From an uncultured Mucilaginibacter sp. (GTDB taxonomy: Bacteria > Bacteroidota > Bacteroidia > Sphingobacteriales > Sphingobacteriaceae): a stretch of 14,316 nucleotides of DNA. Both the position numbers and the translations under genes were made by a program. Position 1 is the first letter of the stretch. Every line of letters starts with the position of its first letter. This document shows positions 6,381 to 13,936 of this stretch, piece after piece. Location of the stretch: contig CAISKH010000583.1 in the NCBI GenBank assembly GCA_903885865.1, positions 1 to 14,316 on the forward strand. Reading direction: 5' to 3'. The notes beneath the pieces were generated by a model. It searched no databases. It saw nothing but the letters and a program-made list of their open reading frames with translations, and was not told where the DNA came from.

Positions 6381-7711
6381 AAATACAATTCGAATATAGT
6401 TACTTTTTTGGTGTTATGAGTTACCTTATAACGTTCGTCAAGGCGGCAGCCGCCTACCCATATAATTTCGCCGTTGCCATTTATCAATAACGGCACTTCG
6501 CTTTTTTTATGCAGGGGTATTTTCAGACTGATAAAAAAATCGCTTAACTTTTTACGGGTTTTCATCCCCAGCGGGTAAAAACTATCGCTTTGCTGCCACG
6601 CCCGCATACTTAAGGGATAAACTAACCGGTCAGCATCAACCGAGGCTGCCATGGGATTATCCTTTACAATAAGCGGTGTATCATCATGTAATAAAGTTAA
6701 TTTATAATTACCGTAATTTATAGCATTATCGGTAGCGGCAACATTTACTTCTTCCTGCTTAATATTATTTTTTTTGATAAGGATGAGCTTGTCCCTGTCG
6801 AGAATTAATTTAAAATAAGCCACTTCAAATATTTTCCCGGGATGTTTATCTAATGCAGCTATCAGGTCGTCAACCGTAGTTTCATTAAAACCATATTCCT
6901 GCAATAACTTAAACAACAATAAGCGTTGTGGCTTTAATTTTTTTACAGCATCTGTGTGCAAATGAATTTCATCACCCTTAACGGTAAACAATTCTTTTTT
7001 CAATTCAGCAATGCGCAGTTCAAGCAACGTTTCCATCTCCCTGAAATGTTCCAGGTTTTTTTCAAAGGTGCTTTCAAGAGCGGGGTTCAATTCCCTTAAT
7101 TTAGGGACCACCTCATGCCGCAGCTTGTTACGGGCATATTTTACTGACGCGTTCGAGCTATCCTCCACATAACTCATCCCATTATTTTTTATAATTTCCG
7201 CTATCTCATCCCTGGTCAAAAATAATAATGGGCGCACCAGCGATCCGTTTTTTGGCAGTATGCCGTGCATTCCCGCTATGCCGGTGCCACGTACCAGGTT
7301 TAACAATATTGTTTCGATCGCGTCGTTTTGGTGGTGGGCAAGCGCGATAGCCGAATAGTTGTATTGCTGTTTTATCTGTTCAAACCATTGATACCGAAGC
7401 TCGCGGGCCGCCATTTGGACGGATATTTTTTTATCTGCGGCGTGGTTCAGCGTATCAAAGTTTATCGTATGGAACGGTACGTTATGTTGATGTGCAAGCT
7501 GCCGGCAAAATTCCTGATCGGTATTGGCCTCATCGCCGCGGAGCCGGAAATTACAATGAGCAATGCCAAAGTTATAACCTGATGATTTTAATAAATAAAC
7601 CATCAATACCGAATCCATGCCCCCGCTTACTGCGGCCAGTAAAACGCTGTCAGGTGTAAACAAATTATTTTGTTCAATAAAATCAGTGAATTTTTTAACC
7701 GGGAGCATCAT
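6374..7711 (-). CDS. tilS: tRNA(Ile)-lysidine synthetase
   Basis: TilS uses ATP to attach lysine to C34 of the CAU-anticodon tRNA-Ile, switching it to read AUA codons; the enzyme is cytosolic and normally essential. The N-terminal PP-loop ATPase domain shows AAVSGGMDSVLMVYLL, with the SGG-DS pyrophosphate-binding motif at about residues 29-34. It is followed by the family motifs HCNFRLRG and ALAHHQNDAIETILLNLVRGTG. A helical tRNA-binding middle follows (KYARNKLRHEVVPKLRELNP). The C-terminal TilS_C domain includes RAWQQSDSFYPLGM, KKLSDFF and IIWVGGCRLDERYKV. The length of about 445 residues is normal. The start is ambiguous among TTG 7714, ATG 7711 and ATG 7708; I prefer ATG 7711. The gene is divergent from the OstA-like gene, with under 50 bases between them. 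Confidence 0.95.
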   Translation of the reverse strand: MMLPVKKFTDFIEQNNLFTPDSVLLAAVSGGMDSVLMVYLLKSSGYNFGIAHCNFRLRGDEANTDQEFCRQLAHQHNVPFHTINFDTLNHAADKKISVQMAARELRYQWFEQIKQQYNYSAIALAHHQNDAIETILLNLVRGTGIAGMHGILPKNGSLVRPLLFLTRDEIAEIIKNNGMSYVEDSSNASVKYARNKLRHEVVPKLRELNPALESTFEKNLEHFREMETLLELRIAELKKELFTVKGDEIHLHTDAVKKLKPQRLLLFKLLQEYGFNETTVDDLIAALDKHPGKIFEVAYFKLILDRDKLILIKKNNIKQEEVNVAATDNAINYGNYKLTLLHDDTPLIVKDNPMAASVDADRLVYPLSMRAWQQSDSFYPLGMKTRKKLSDFFISLKIPLHKKSEVPLLINGNGEIIWVGGCRLDERYKVTHNTKKVTIFELYLI

Positions 7712-7745
7712 CAAAATTATTAATTTAATAACCCCAACAAAAAAC

Positions 7746-7753
7746 TAATTTTG
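7746..7753 (+). promoter_or_regulatory. TAnnTTTG -7 type box for the OstA-like gene
   Basis: TAATTTTG matches the Bacteroidota -7 consensus TAnnTTTG exactly. It ends 5 bases before the GTG start at 7759, so transcription would begin at or very near the start codon. No TTTG-type -33 element is visible at the expected distance, so a chance match remains possible. Confidence 0.4.
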
Positions 7754-7758
7754 CGGCA

Positions 7759-10155
7759 GTGAATAAATATGGTTTAATTTTCTTGTTTTTACTCCCGGTA
7801 GCATCGGTTTTTGGCCAAAAAAAGTCAAAGGTTGAGTTGGTTTATTCAACAGTTGCGGAGGGCGTTGGTAAAAATATCTTTAAGGTGCGTAATGGCGTTT
7901 TTAAACAAGATTTTTCTACACTGACATCAGACAGCGCTATATTTTACCGCGACTTAAACATGGTTGATGCTTTTGGCCACGTAGTTATTGACCAGGGCGA
8001 CACCCTGCACGTATATTCAGATAAGCTTAATTATAACGGCAATACAAAAGTGGCCATTTTAACCAACCATGTTAAAATGGTTGATAAGGACGCCACCTTA
8101 ACCACCAATTACTTTACTTACAACACCGCTACGCGCATAGGCATTTATACCAACAACGGCAAGCTGGTAAACAAGGACAATACCCTGACGAGTAAAAACG
8201 GCTATTATTTTGCTAAAACACGCGATGAATACTTTAGGTATGATGTGGTTTGCACCACACCCGACGCGGTTATAAAAACTGATACCCTGCGTTATAATTC
8301 GGGTACCCGCATATCGTACTTTTACGGGCCCACACATATTTATGGCAAGGATAAAGACGTACTTTATACCGAGAACGGAACCTATAACACCACTACAGAG
8401 CAGGCCTTTTTCGGAAAAAATAATTTATATACCCAGGCTACCAAGACATTAAAAGGCGATAGTTTATTTTATGACCGGTTAAAGGGTTACGGCCGCGCCA
8501 TAAAAAACGTAACATTTTTTGATACCGAGCAAAAAACAACCATAAAAGGCGAACTGGGCGAATACTATAAACAACCCTACGAGATAATGGTGATGACCCA
8601 GCACCCGTATATGATAATTGTTACCGAGGATTCAATAGCTAATAAACCGGGCGATAAAAAAGCAGCAGCCGATTCGTTATTTAAAAACAGGAAGCGGGCG
8701 GGTGCCGATACCGTAACAAAAAAAACTATCGCGCTTGTTAAACCCGGCGACCAAAAACTAACGTTACAGGGTATAACTGATTCTGTTACTAAAAAGCTTC
8801 CGAATACCGGGGCCAATAAACCCGCCAAGCAGCCGGCTTTAACATCCACAGGCAAAACAAATCCGGGTACAAAAAAATCGGCCCCCAGACAGAATGTCCC
8901 TTCCGGGCAAACCAATGGTAAAACCCCGGCGCAAAATCAAACTATGGAAACCGGGTTAAAGGATATAAAGGATACTGCTAAAACCGTTAAAAATGTTAGG
9001 GAGGACTCCCTGTTTTTTGGCGCCGATACTTTGCAAACCCGGGTTTTAACTTTTAAAGATCTTAAAACTTTACAGAAAGAACAGTACCAGGCAAGCCACC
9101 GGGACACTTCCATAAAAATTGTTAAAAAGGCCGCCCCTATTGTTTATACCAAACCCCCGAAGTTTTTAACGATCGACCCGCCGCAGCGGTGGCCAAAAGA
9201 TACCATCTTTTTGCATCCCGATTTATTTGGAAAACCCGATGCCCCGGCAGCACGTAAGACAACTCCTAAAATTGTAAAAGTTGTTCCAAAGAAAACGGCA
9301 GCCGACTCGGTTAAGGATAAGCGAAAGGCCGATTCGCTGGCTTTACATGCGCCCAAGGTTTTGAGCGATACCTCAAGGGTGCGCATTGTATACGGGTACC
9401 ACAATGCCAGGATATTTAAATCTGACCTCCAGGCAAAAGCCGACTCCATGTTTTTCAGCGGCAGCGATTCAACTATACGCCTTTATGTGAACCCGATAAT
9501 GTGGACACAGGGTTCGCAGCTATCTGGCGATACTATTAATCTACAGATGAAAAATAAAAAGCTGGATAACCTGGATATGTTCCCCTCGGCCTTTATTGTA
9601 AATATTGAAAAGAACGATTCAACGCATTTTAACCAGGCCGGGGGTAAACTAATGCACGCCACCTTTAAAAACAATAAATTAAATACCTTTTTAATTACCG
9701 GTAATGCCGAAACGATCTATTTTAAACGCGATACTGTAAAAAATGTAGTAACCGATATGTCACGAACAGTAAGTGGTAAATTTGGCTCCGCCTTTAAAAA
9801 CGGAAAAATAACTACAATGACCTTTACGGAAAAGTATGTCGACAACTGGACCCCGATTGCAAAAACAAAACAAGAGGACAGAACATTAAAAAGTTTTATC
9901 TGGAAGCCAAAAGAAAGGCCGCTGTCAAAAGAATCCATCCTGTTTGCCTATAATAAAAACCCTGCACCTGTAAAACCGCCCGCCGGCAAAACAGTGCCGG
10001 GCTCCAAAAAACCCGGTAAGCCTGCACCAGGGAAACCTGCCGGCAGTAAACCGGCCAGGGATACATCAGCCCAACCCGCTGCCATAAAAACAAAGAAAGA
10101 TAGTACGGTTAAAGATACGAGCGCCCTGAAAAAGCCCCTGGCTAAAAAACCATAA
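7759..10155 (+). CDS. OstA/LptA-like envelope protein with disordered Lys/Pro/Ser-rich insert
   Basis: The 798-residue product starts at GTG 7759; the next in-frame ATG is 66 codons later and would remove the signal peptide. Residues 1-20 (MNKYGLIFLFLLPVASVFGQ) form that signal. Residues 25-290 carry repeated short strands of the OstA/LptA beta-jellyroll type (DTLHVYSDKLNYNGNTKVAI; LTSKNGYYFAKTRDEYFRYD; SLFYDRLKGYGRAIKNVTFF). Such proteins carry or bind LPS in the periplasm; transfer in this organism is inferred. Residues 295-540 are mostly low complexity, rich in Lys, Thr, Pro and Ser with recurrent ADS/DTxK words. A second beta-rich region at 541-715 includes LSGDTINLQMKNKKLDNLDM. The tail (735-798) is PGKP-like and basic. 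I recall relatives being shorter, so the insert looks like lineage expansion. No lptD or lptC is adjacent. Confidence 0.82.
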   Translation: MNKYGLIFLFLLPVASVFGQKKSKVELVYSTVAEGVGKNIFKVRNGVFKQDFSTLTSDSAIFYRDLNMVDAFGHVVIDQGDTLHVYSDKLNYNGNTKVAILTNHVKMVDKDATLTTNYFTYNTATRIGIYTNNGKLVNKDNTLTSKNGYYFAKTRDEYFRYDVVCTTPDAVIKTDTLRYNSGTRISYFYGPTHIYGKDKDVLYTENGTYNTTTEQAFFGKNNLYTQATKTLKGDSLFYDRLKGYGRAIKNVTFFDTEQKTTIKGELGEYYKQPYEIMVMTQHPYMIIVTEDSIANKPGDKKAAADSLFKNRKRAGADTVTKKTIALVKPGDQKLTLQGITDSVTKKLPNTGANKPAKQPALTSTGKTNPGTKKSAPRQNVPSGQTNGKTPAQNQTMETGLKDIKDTAKTVKNVREDSLFFGADTLQTRVLTFKDLKTLQKEQYQASHRDTSIKIVKKAAPIVYTKPPKFLTIDPPQRWPKDTIFLHPDLFGKPDAPAARKTTPKIVKVVPKKTAADSVKDKRKADSLALHAPKVLSDTSRVRIVYGYHNARIFKSDLQAKADSMFFSGSDSTIRLYVNPIMWTQGSQLSGDTINLQMKNKKLDNLDMFPSAFIVNIEKNDSTHFNQAGGKLMHATFKNNKLNTFLITGNAETIYFKRDTVKNVVTDMSRTVSGKFGSAFKNGKITTMTFTEKYVDNWTPIAKTKQEDRTLKSFIWKPKERPLSKESILFAYNKNPAPVKPPAGKTVPGSKKPGKPAPGKPAGSKPARDTSAQPAAIKTKKDSTVKDTSALKKPLAKKP

Positions 10156-10171
10156 ACAGGAGAAAACAGGG

Positions 10172-10750
10172 TTAAATTCCTATCAAAAAATCATTCAGCT
10201 TCCTCACGGCTTCTGCGCGGTGGCTTATCTTATTTTTTTCGGTTAGGCTCATTTCGGCAAAAGTAATAGCATAACCATCAGGTTGAAATATAGGATCATA
10301 CCCAAAACCTCCGGTTCCGCTTGCTGCCATGCGGATGGAGCCTTCAACCGTACCCTCAAAAAAATGCTCACTGCCGTTCCATACCAGCGATATCACTGTA
10401 TGGAAACGCGCCTTACGGTGAGTTGCCGAACCCATGTTTTCTAACACTTTGGCTATATTGGCTGCATGGTTGCCATGCGCCCCGGCATAACGCGCCGAGT
10501 AAACCCCCGGTTCGCCGTTAAGGGCGTCAATTTCCAGGCCGCTATCGTCGCCAAAGCAATTCAGCTGGTACTTATTATAAATGTAATTGCTTTTTATAGA
10601 CGCATTTTCCCTGAAGGTTAACCCGGTTTCGGCAATATCATCATGGCAGTAAATGTCGTTAAGGCTTAACAGTTGTATGCGCCCTTCTATTTCGGCGGCA
10701 ACTTCTTCCAGCTTATGGGCGTTATTGGTTGCAAATACTAGTTGGCGCAT
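10172..10750 (-). CDS. rdgB: dITP/XTP pyrophosphatase (RdgB/HAM1 family)
   Basis: The 192-residue cytosolic enzyme hydrolyses non-canonical purine triphosphates (dITP, ITP, XTP) to monophosphates, keeping deaminated bases out of DNA and RNA. Family motifs are all present: the triphosphate-binding ATNNAHKLEE at residues 7-16; the metal-binding acidic pair in GDDSGLEIDALNGEPGVYSA (D68/D69) with RYAG after it; GGFGYDPIF at 147-155; and the C-terminal SHRAEA at 176-181. The length is typical for the family. The ATG at 10750 leads directly into the first strand (RQLVFATNN). It follows the 166-aa gene by 3 bases, so both are probably on one transcript. It converges on the OstA-like gene with only 16 bases between them and no obvious terminator. 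Confidence 0.96.
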   Translation of the reverse strand: MRQLVFATNNAHKLEEVAAEIEGRIQLLSLNDIYCHDDIAETGLTFRENASIKSNYIYNKYQLNCFGDDSGLEIDALNGEPGVYSARYAGAHGNHAANIAKVLENMGSATHRKARFHTVISLVWNGSEHFFEGTVEGSIRMAASGTGGFGYDPIFQPDGYAITFAEMSLTEKNKISHRAEAVRKLNDFLIGI

Positions 10751-10753
10751 GTA

Positions 10754-11254
10754 TTAAAGGTTCTTCATCTGTTCCCAAAAAGCCTTTTTATTTTCGGTAC
10801 TGTCCATCATATCAGCAAAACTGAAAGTGTACAGGGCCATGCAGCCTTCCATTTGTTTGGGTTCATTAAGCGCAATGGCTTCTATATTCGCAGGCAAGGC
10901 GTCTTTGCCCAGCAGCAATATTTTTTGGGGGTTAAAATAAGTGAGTAGTTCGTCCAGGTTTCTAATGGCTGCTGTGGCCATATTTAGTATCGCTACATCA
11001 TCAATAGCGTAATCTTTACGCTTAAGTATGTTTTCGAGCGCGGTTAAATGAACATCGGCAATAAACTCATGGCCGGGATAATGCACCATTACCAGGAACG
11101 CTTTTTTATATTTACCTAAATAATTTAATTTAACTGCAGGCGTTTCTTCAACAGGCTGAGGAGATTTTTCATCCGTATAGGTTTTATCATTTTGCAGCAG
11201 GTAAATATCATCCTGTAGTATAAACCGTAAGGCGGCGGGGTTTTCTGCTTTCAC
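10754..11254 (-). CDS. Conserved hypothetical protein; possible HolD (DNA polymerase III psi)-like protein
   Basis: This 166-residue soluble protein is not a family I can name with certainty. It begins at a GTG (11254); no in-frame ATG occurs until residue 57, which would cut off the N-terminal segment. After a polar linker (residues 23-42), the main domain starts with YKKAFLVMVHYPG. It alternates helices and strands (ALENILKRKDYAIDDVAILN; FNPQKILLLGKDALP) and ends YTFSFADMMDSTENKKAFWE. This order (VMV strand, helix, strand, LLLG strand, and a C-terminal helix with an x-K-x-x-F/L-W motif) resembles E. coli HolD from memory, but that is inference. An exact TATTTTTG lies 16 bases upstream of the start. 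It precedes rdgB by 3 bases, suggesting cotranscription with a nucleotide-pool enzyme. Confidence 0.7.
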   Translation of the reverse strand: MKAENPAALRFILQDDIYLLQNDKTYTDEKSPQPVEETPAVKLNYLGKYKKAFLVMVHYPGHEFIADVHLTALENILKRKDYAIDDVAILNMATAAIRNLDELLTYFNPQKILLLGKDALPANIEAIALNEPKQMEGCMALYTFSFADMMDSTENKKAFWEQMKNL

Positions 11255-11270
11255 TTTAACAAATTTTAAC

Positions 11271-11278
11271 CAAAAATA
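11271..11278 (-). promoter_or_regulatory. TAnnTTTG -7 type box upstream of the 166-aa gene and rdgB
   Basis: On the minus strand the bases read TATTTTTG, an exact match to TAnnTTTG, ending 16 bases before the GTG at 11254. This would give a leader of about 10 bases. No clear -33 TTTG was seen at 19-20 bases upstream, so confidence is limited. Confidence 0.42.
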
Positions 11279-11391
11279 GTTAAAGTGTTTGAAGCTTTAT
11301 TGGCATATTCGCATAATTATAAACCTGCGATAGTAAAAAGACCTTGAATTAGGCAGTTATAATTAATAAATTTTACCGAAATTCGGACGTT

Positions 11392-11422
11392 TTTGCGGAT
11401 ACTTATCCGCAGCATATTTTAA
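11392..11422 (+). promoter_or_regulatory. Possible promoter for the SurA-like/moxR operon, with a palindrome in the spacer
   Basis: TTTG at 11392-11395 and TATTTTAA at 11415-11422 are separated by 19 bases, the usual -33/-7 spacing in Bacteroidota, though the -7 word departs from TAnnTTTG at its last two bases. The start codon is 9 bases further on. The perfect inverted repeat GCGGATACTTATCCGC (11395-11410) fills most of the spacer and could be an operator. A second small palindrome, CCGAAATTCGG, lies at 11376-11386. Confidence 0.32.
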
Positions 11423-11431
11423 GTAACATAC

Positions 11432-12808
11432 ATGAGAAAGTTTGGGATAGTAGTTTTAAGTTTTATTTTATTTGCATTTGCCGCAAACGCGCAAAAATTT
11501 ACATTAGACAAAATTGTAGCTGTAGTAGGCGGAAGCGTGATACTGCAATCGGACATTGAGATACTTAACGCGCAATATGTGGTACAGGGCGCGCACCCTG
11601 ATAAATGCCTGCTGGCGCAAAGTTTAATAACTCAAAAACTATTGGTTCAACAAGCCGCTATAGATAGTATTGAAGTAAAACCGGATGATGTTGACGCGGA
11701 AATTGACCGCAGAATGCGCAGGATGACGCAACAGGCGGGTGGACAGGAGAAGCTGGAGCAATTTTTAGGAAAGTCGGTAATTCAGTACAAGGACGAGATG
11801 CAGAACGACGTAAAAGAGATGCTTGTTGCCGAAAAAATGAGGCAACATATTACCGAAAAGCTAAACACAACACCGCAGGATGTTAAAGATTACTTTAACA
11901 AAATGTCAAAAGATAGTTTGCCAACTTTTAATAAAGAGGTGGAGGTAGCCGAAATTGTTTTTGAGCCGAAGCTAAATAAGGACGAAAAAGAATATTATCG
12001 CCAAAAATCGCAAGATTTACTGGACAGGATAAAAAAAGGTGAGGACTTTGCCACGCTTGCCATTGCCTATTCGCAGGACCCGGGCTCGGCGCCGCAGGGC
12101 GGCGATGTGGGCTTTGCCGACCGTAACACTTTTGTTAAGGAATTTACAGCCTGGGCGTTTAAGTTAAAGGCCGGCGAATACTCGCCTGTATTTGAGTCGC
12201 CGGATTATGGGTTCTTTTTTTTACAGGTAATTGAGCGCCGCGGCGAACAGGTACATGTGCGCCATATTTTAATTAGCCCTGCTATTACACCCCAGAGCCT
12301 GGAAAGAGCGAAAGGGAAGGCCGATACTGTTTATAATTTACTGGTAAAAAAGAATGATAAGGCCGACATTTTTTCAACCATGGCTTCTTTGTATTCGGAT
12401 AATAAGGAAACCAAATATACCGGCGGAATGATATTAAACCCTGAAAATGTTGAAGTACGCAGCACACATATTCCTACTGATAAGCTTGACCCGCAGATAG
12501 CCCTGGTTGTTGATACAATGAAAGTTGGCGAAGTTTCAAAACCGGTGTTGTATACTGATGAACGGCAAAAAAAGAGTTATCGCATATTCTACTTAAAATC
12601 AGTAACCGACGCGCATAAAGCTAACCTGGCGCAAGATTTTCCTAAAATAAAGGTGCTGGCGGCCGATGATAAAATAAGCCGTACAGTAAGCCAATGGTTT
12701 GCAAAAAGAAGAAAAGAAACATTTATTAAAATAGATCCACAATACCAGGCCTGTCCGGTTTTAAAAGGCTGGTCAACACCTGTAACTACGGCCGTTATCA
12801 ATCCTTAA
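11432..12808 (+). CDS. SurA-like periplasmic chaperone/peptidyl-prolyl isomerase with two parvulin domains
   Basis: The 458-residue product has a signal peptide (residues 1-20, ending AANA before QKF). A SurA_N-like domain starts DKIVAVVGGSVILQSDIEI and continues through a long charged helical region to about residue 160. The first parvulin-type domain spans about 168-270 and includes FATLAIAYSQDPGSAPQGGD. The second spans about 273-392, opening VHVRHILISPA and containing TGGMI. Proteins of this type escort outer-membrane beta-barrels through the periplasm. The first domain has AEIVFE where active parvulins have a His (as in RHIL), and neither domain ends in the usual His-containing strand. 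Isomerase activity is therefore doubtful, whereas chaperone activity is plausible. The C-terminus (residues 395-458) is a helical tail ending near CPVLKGWS. moxR follows after 4 bases, forming an operon. Confidence 0.9.
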   Translation: MRKFGIVVLSFILFAFAANAQKFTLDKIVAVVGGSVILQSDIEILNAQYVVQGAHPDKCLLAQSLITQKLLVQQAAIDSIEVKPDDVDAEIDRRMRRMTQQAGGQEKLEQFLGKSVIQYKDEMQNDVKEMLVAEKMRQHITEKLNTTPQDVKDYFNKMSKDSLPTFNKEVEVAEIVFEPKLNKDEKEYYRQKSQDLLDRIKKGEDFATLAIAYSQDPGSAPQGGDVGFADRNTFVKEFTAWAFKLKAGEYSPVFESPDYGFFFLQVIERRGEQVHVRHILISPAITPQSLERAKGKADTVYNLLVKKNDKADIFSTMASLYSDNKETKYTGGMILNPENVEVRSTHIPTDKLDPQIALVVDTMKVGEVSKPVLYTDERQKKSYRIFYLKSVTDAHKANLAQDFPKIKVLAADDKISRTVSQWFAKRRKETFIKIDPQYQACPVLKGWSTPVTTAVINP

Positions 12809-12812
12809 AATT

Positions 12813-13775
12813 ATGCAACACCACTCTGATGTAGAAGCAGCGGATGCTTTAAAACTTGCTTACCAGCAAATACGTGATGAAATTGGTAATGTTATTGTTG
12901 GACAGGATGAAGTGGTAAAATTTGTGCTGATCTCTATTTTCAGCAACGGGCATTGCTTACTGGTTGGCGTACCGGGACTGGCAAAAACCTTATTGGTTCA
13001 AACAGTTGCCGAGGTATTAGACCTTGATTTTAGCCGCATACAATTTACACCCGACCTGATGCCGTCAGATATAATCGGCTCCGAAATATTGGGCGAGGAC
13101 AGGAATTTTAAATTTATTCCCGGGCCTGTTTTTTCAAACATTATCCTGGCCGATGAGATAAACCGCACCCCGCCTAAAACACAAGCCGCGCTATTAGAAG
13201 CTATGCAGGAAAAAGCGGTTACTGCGGCTGGCATTACCCATAAGCTTTCGCAGCCATTTTTTGTTTTAGCTACGCAGAACCCTATTGAACAGGAAGGTAC
13301 CTATCCTTTACCCGAAGCGCAGCTTGACCGCTTTATGTTTAAAATATCATTGGATTATCCTTCTTTTAATGAGGAATTATTGATTGTAAAAAATACAACC
13401 AGCGCCACGCAAACCAGCGTTAAAAAGCTATTGAACGCCGAACAGATAATTTATTTTCAGCAATTAGTACGAAATATACCGGTTACGGATAATGTATTGG
13501 AATATGCTGTAAAACTGGTAGCGAAAACACGCCCCGGCGGCGAATTTGCTGCCCCGCAGGTTAAACGTTTATTAAACTGGGGTGCCGGCCCGCGCGCGTC
13601 GCAATTTTTAATTCTGGGTGCAAAATGCCATGCGGTTATCAACGGCAAATACTCGCCTGATATTGAAGATGTGCGGGCTATAGCAAAACCCATATTAAGC
13701 CACCGTATTGTGCGCAGTTATCATGCAGAAGCGGAGGGCTTGTCAACTGATGATATTATTGAGCAGTTATTTTAG
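12813..13775 (+). CDS. MoxR-family AAA+ ATPase
   Basis: The 320-residue cytosolic ATPase shows Walker A GVPGLAKT (residues 52-59), Walker B IILADEINR (110-118), the MoxR motif ATQNPIEQEGTYPLPEAQLDRF (split here: sensor-1 N156, then arginine-finger region R173), and the lid domain with PGGEFAAPQVKRLLNWGAGP and the ending HRIVRSYHAEAEG. MoxR proteins act as chaperone-like ATPases that mature or activate partner complexes, often with VWA-domain and DUF58 proteins. None of these partners lies downstream here, because the operon ends in a terminator. Here moxR follows the SurA-like gene by 4 bases. The ATG at 12813 is the first available. All core catalytic residues are present. The TAG stop is the outermost part of a heptad palindrome. 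Confidence 0.95.
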   Translation: MQHHSDVEAADALKLAYQQIRDEIGNVIVGQDEVVKFVLISIFSNGHCLLVGVPGLAKTLLVQTVAEVLDLDFSRIQFTPDLMPSDIIGSEILGEDRNFKFIPGPVFSNIILADEINRTPPKTQAALLEAMQEKAVTAAGITHKLSQPFFVLATQNPIEQEGTYPLPEAQLDRFMFKISLDYPSFNEELLIVKNTTSATQTSVKKLLNAEQIIYFQQLVRNIPVTDNVLEYAVKLVAKTRPGGEFAAPQVKRLLNWGAGPRASQFLILGAKCHAVINGKYSPDIEDVRAIAKPILSHRIVRSYHAEAEGLSTDDIIEQLF

Positions 13776-13936
13776 AGATTAGAGGTTGGTGATTAGAGAT
13801 TAGTTATTGTGCTTAATTAAGGTAAAATAAAAGACGGCTGACCTGAATAGGTCAGCCGTCTTTTTGTTGTTATAAAATGATAGGCCTAATCTCTAATCAC
13901 CAACCTCTAATCACTATCCCCTAATTCTCAATCGCC
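13773..13936. repeat. Heptad-built inverted repeat flanking a terminator (element C)
   Basis: Left arm 13774-13808 is five tandem 7-bp units of form RGNGRTT or similar, starting AGAGATT. The right side (13888-13936), read on the minus strand, is seven such units that run into the 3' coding end of the NTF2-like gene. Bases 13777-13803 are the exact reverse complement of 13886-13912 (27 bp). Pairing extends after one mismatch to 13773 and 13916. The moxR stop TAG (13773-13775) and the opposite gene's stop (13921-13923) are both within the array. A separate 16-bp terminator hairpin sits at the centre. Confidence 0.85.
13829..13865 (+). terminator. Bidirectional intrinsic terminator nested in element C
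   Basis: AAAAGACGGCTGACCT (13829-13844) pairs perfectly over 16 bp with 13849-13864 across the GAAT loop. Five T follow the GC-rich stem on the + strand (13861-13865), and the minus strand offers TTTTATTTT. It should terminate both moxR and the convergent NTF2-like gene. Confidence 0.9.

Noticed and set aside
7712..7714. TTG start for tilS
   Set aside because: Two consecutive ATG codons follow immediately; ATG 7711 or 7708 is more likely, and the TTG overlaps a TAnnTTTG-like word.
10156..10171. Terminator between the OstA-like gene and rdgB
   Set aside because: The 16-base gap has only a short direct repeat (AAACAGG) and no stem-loop.
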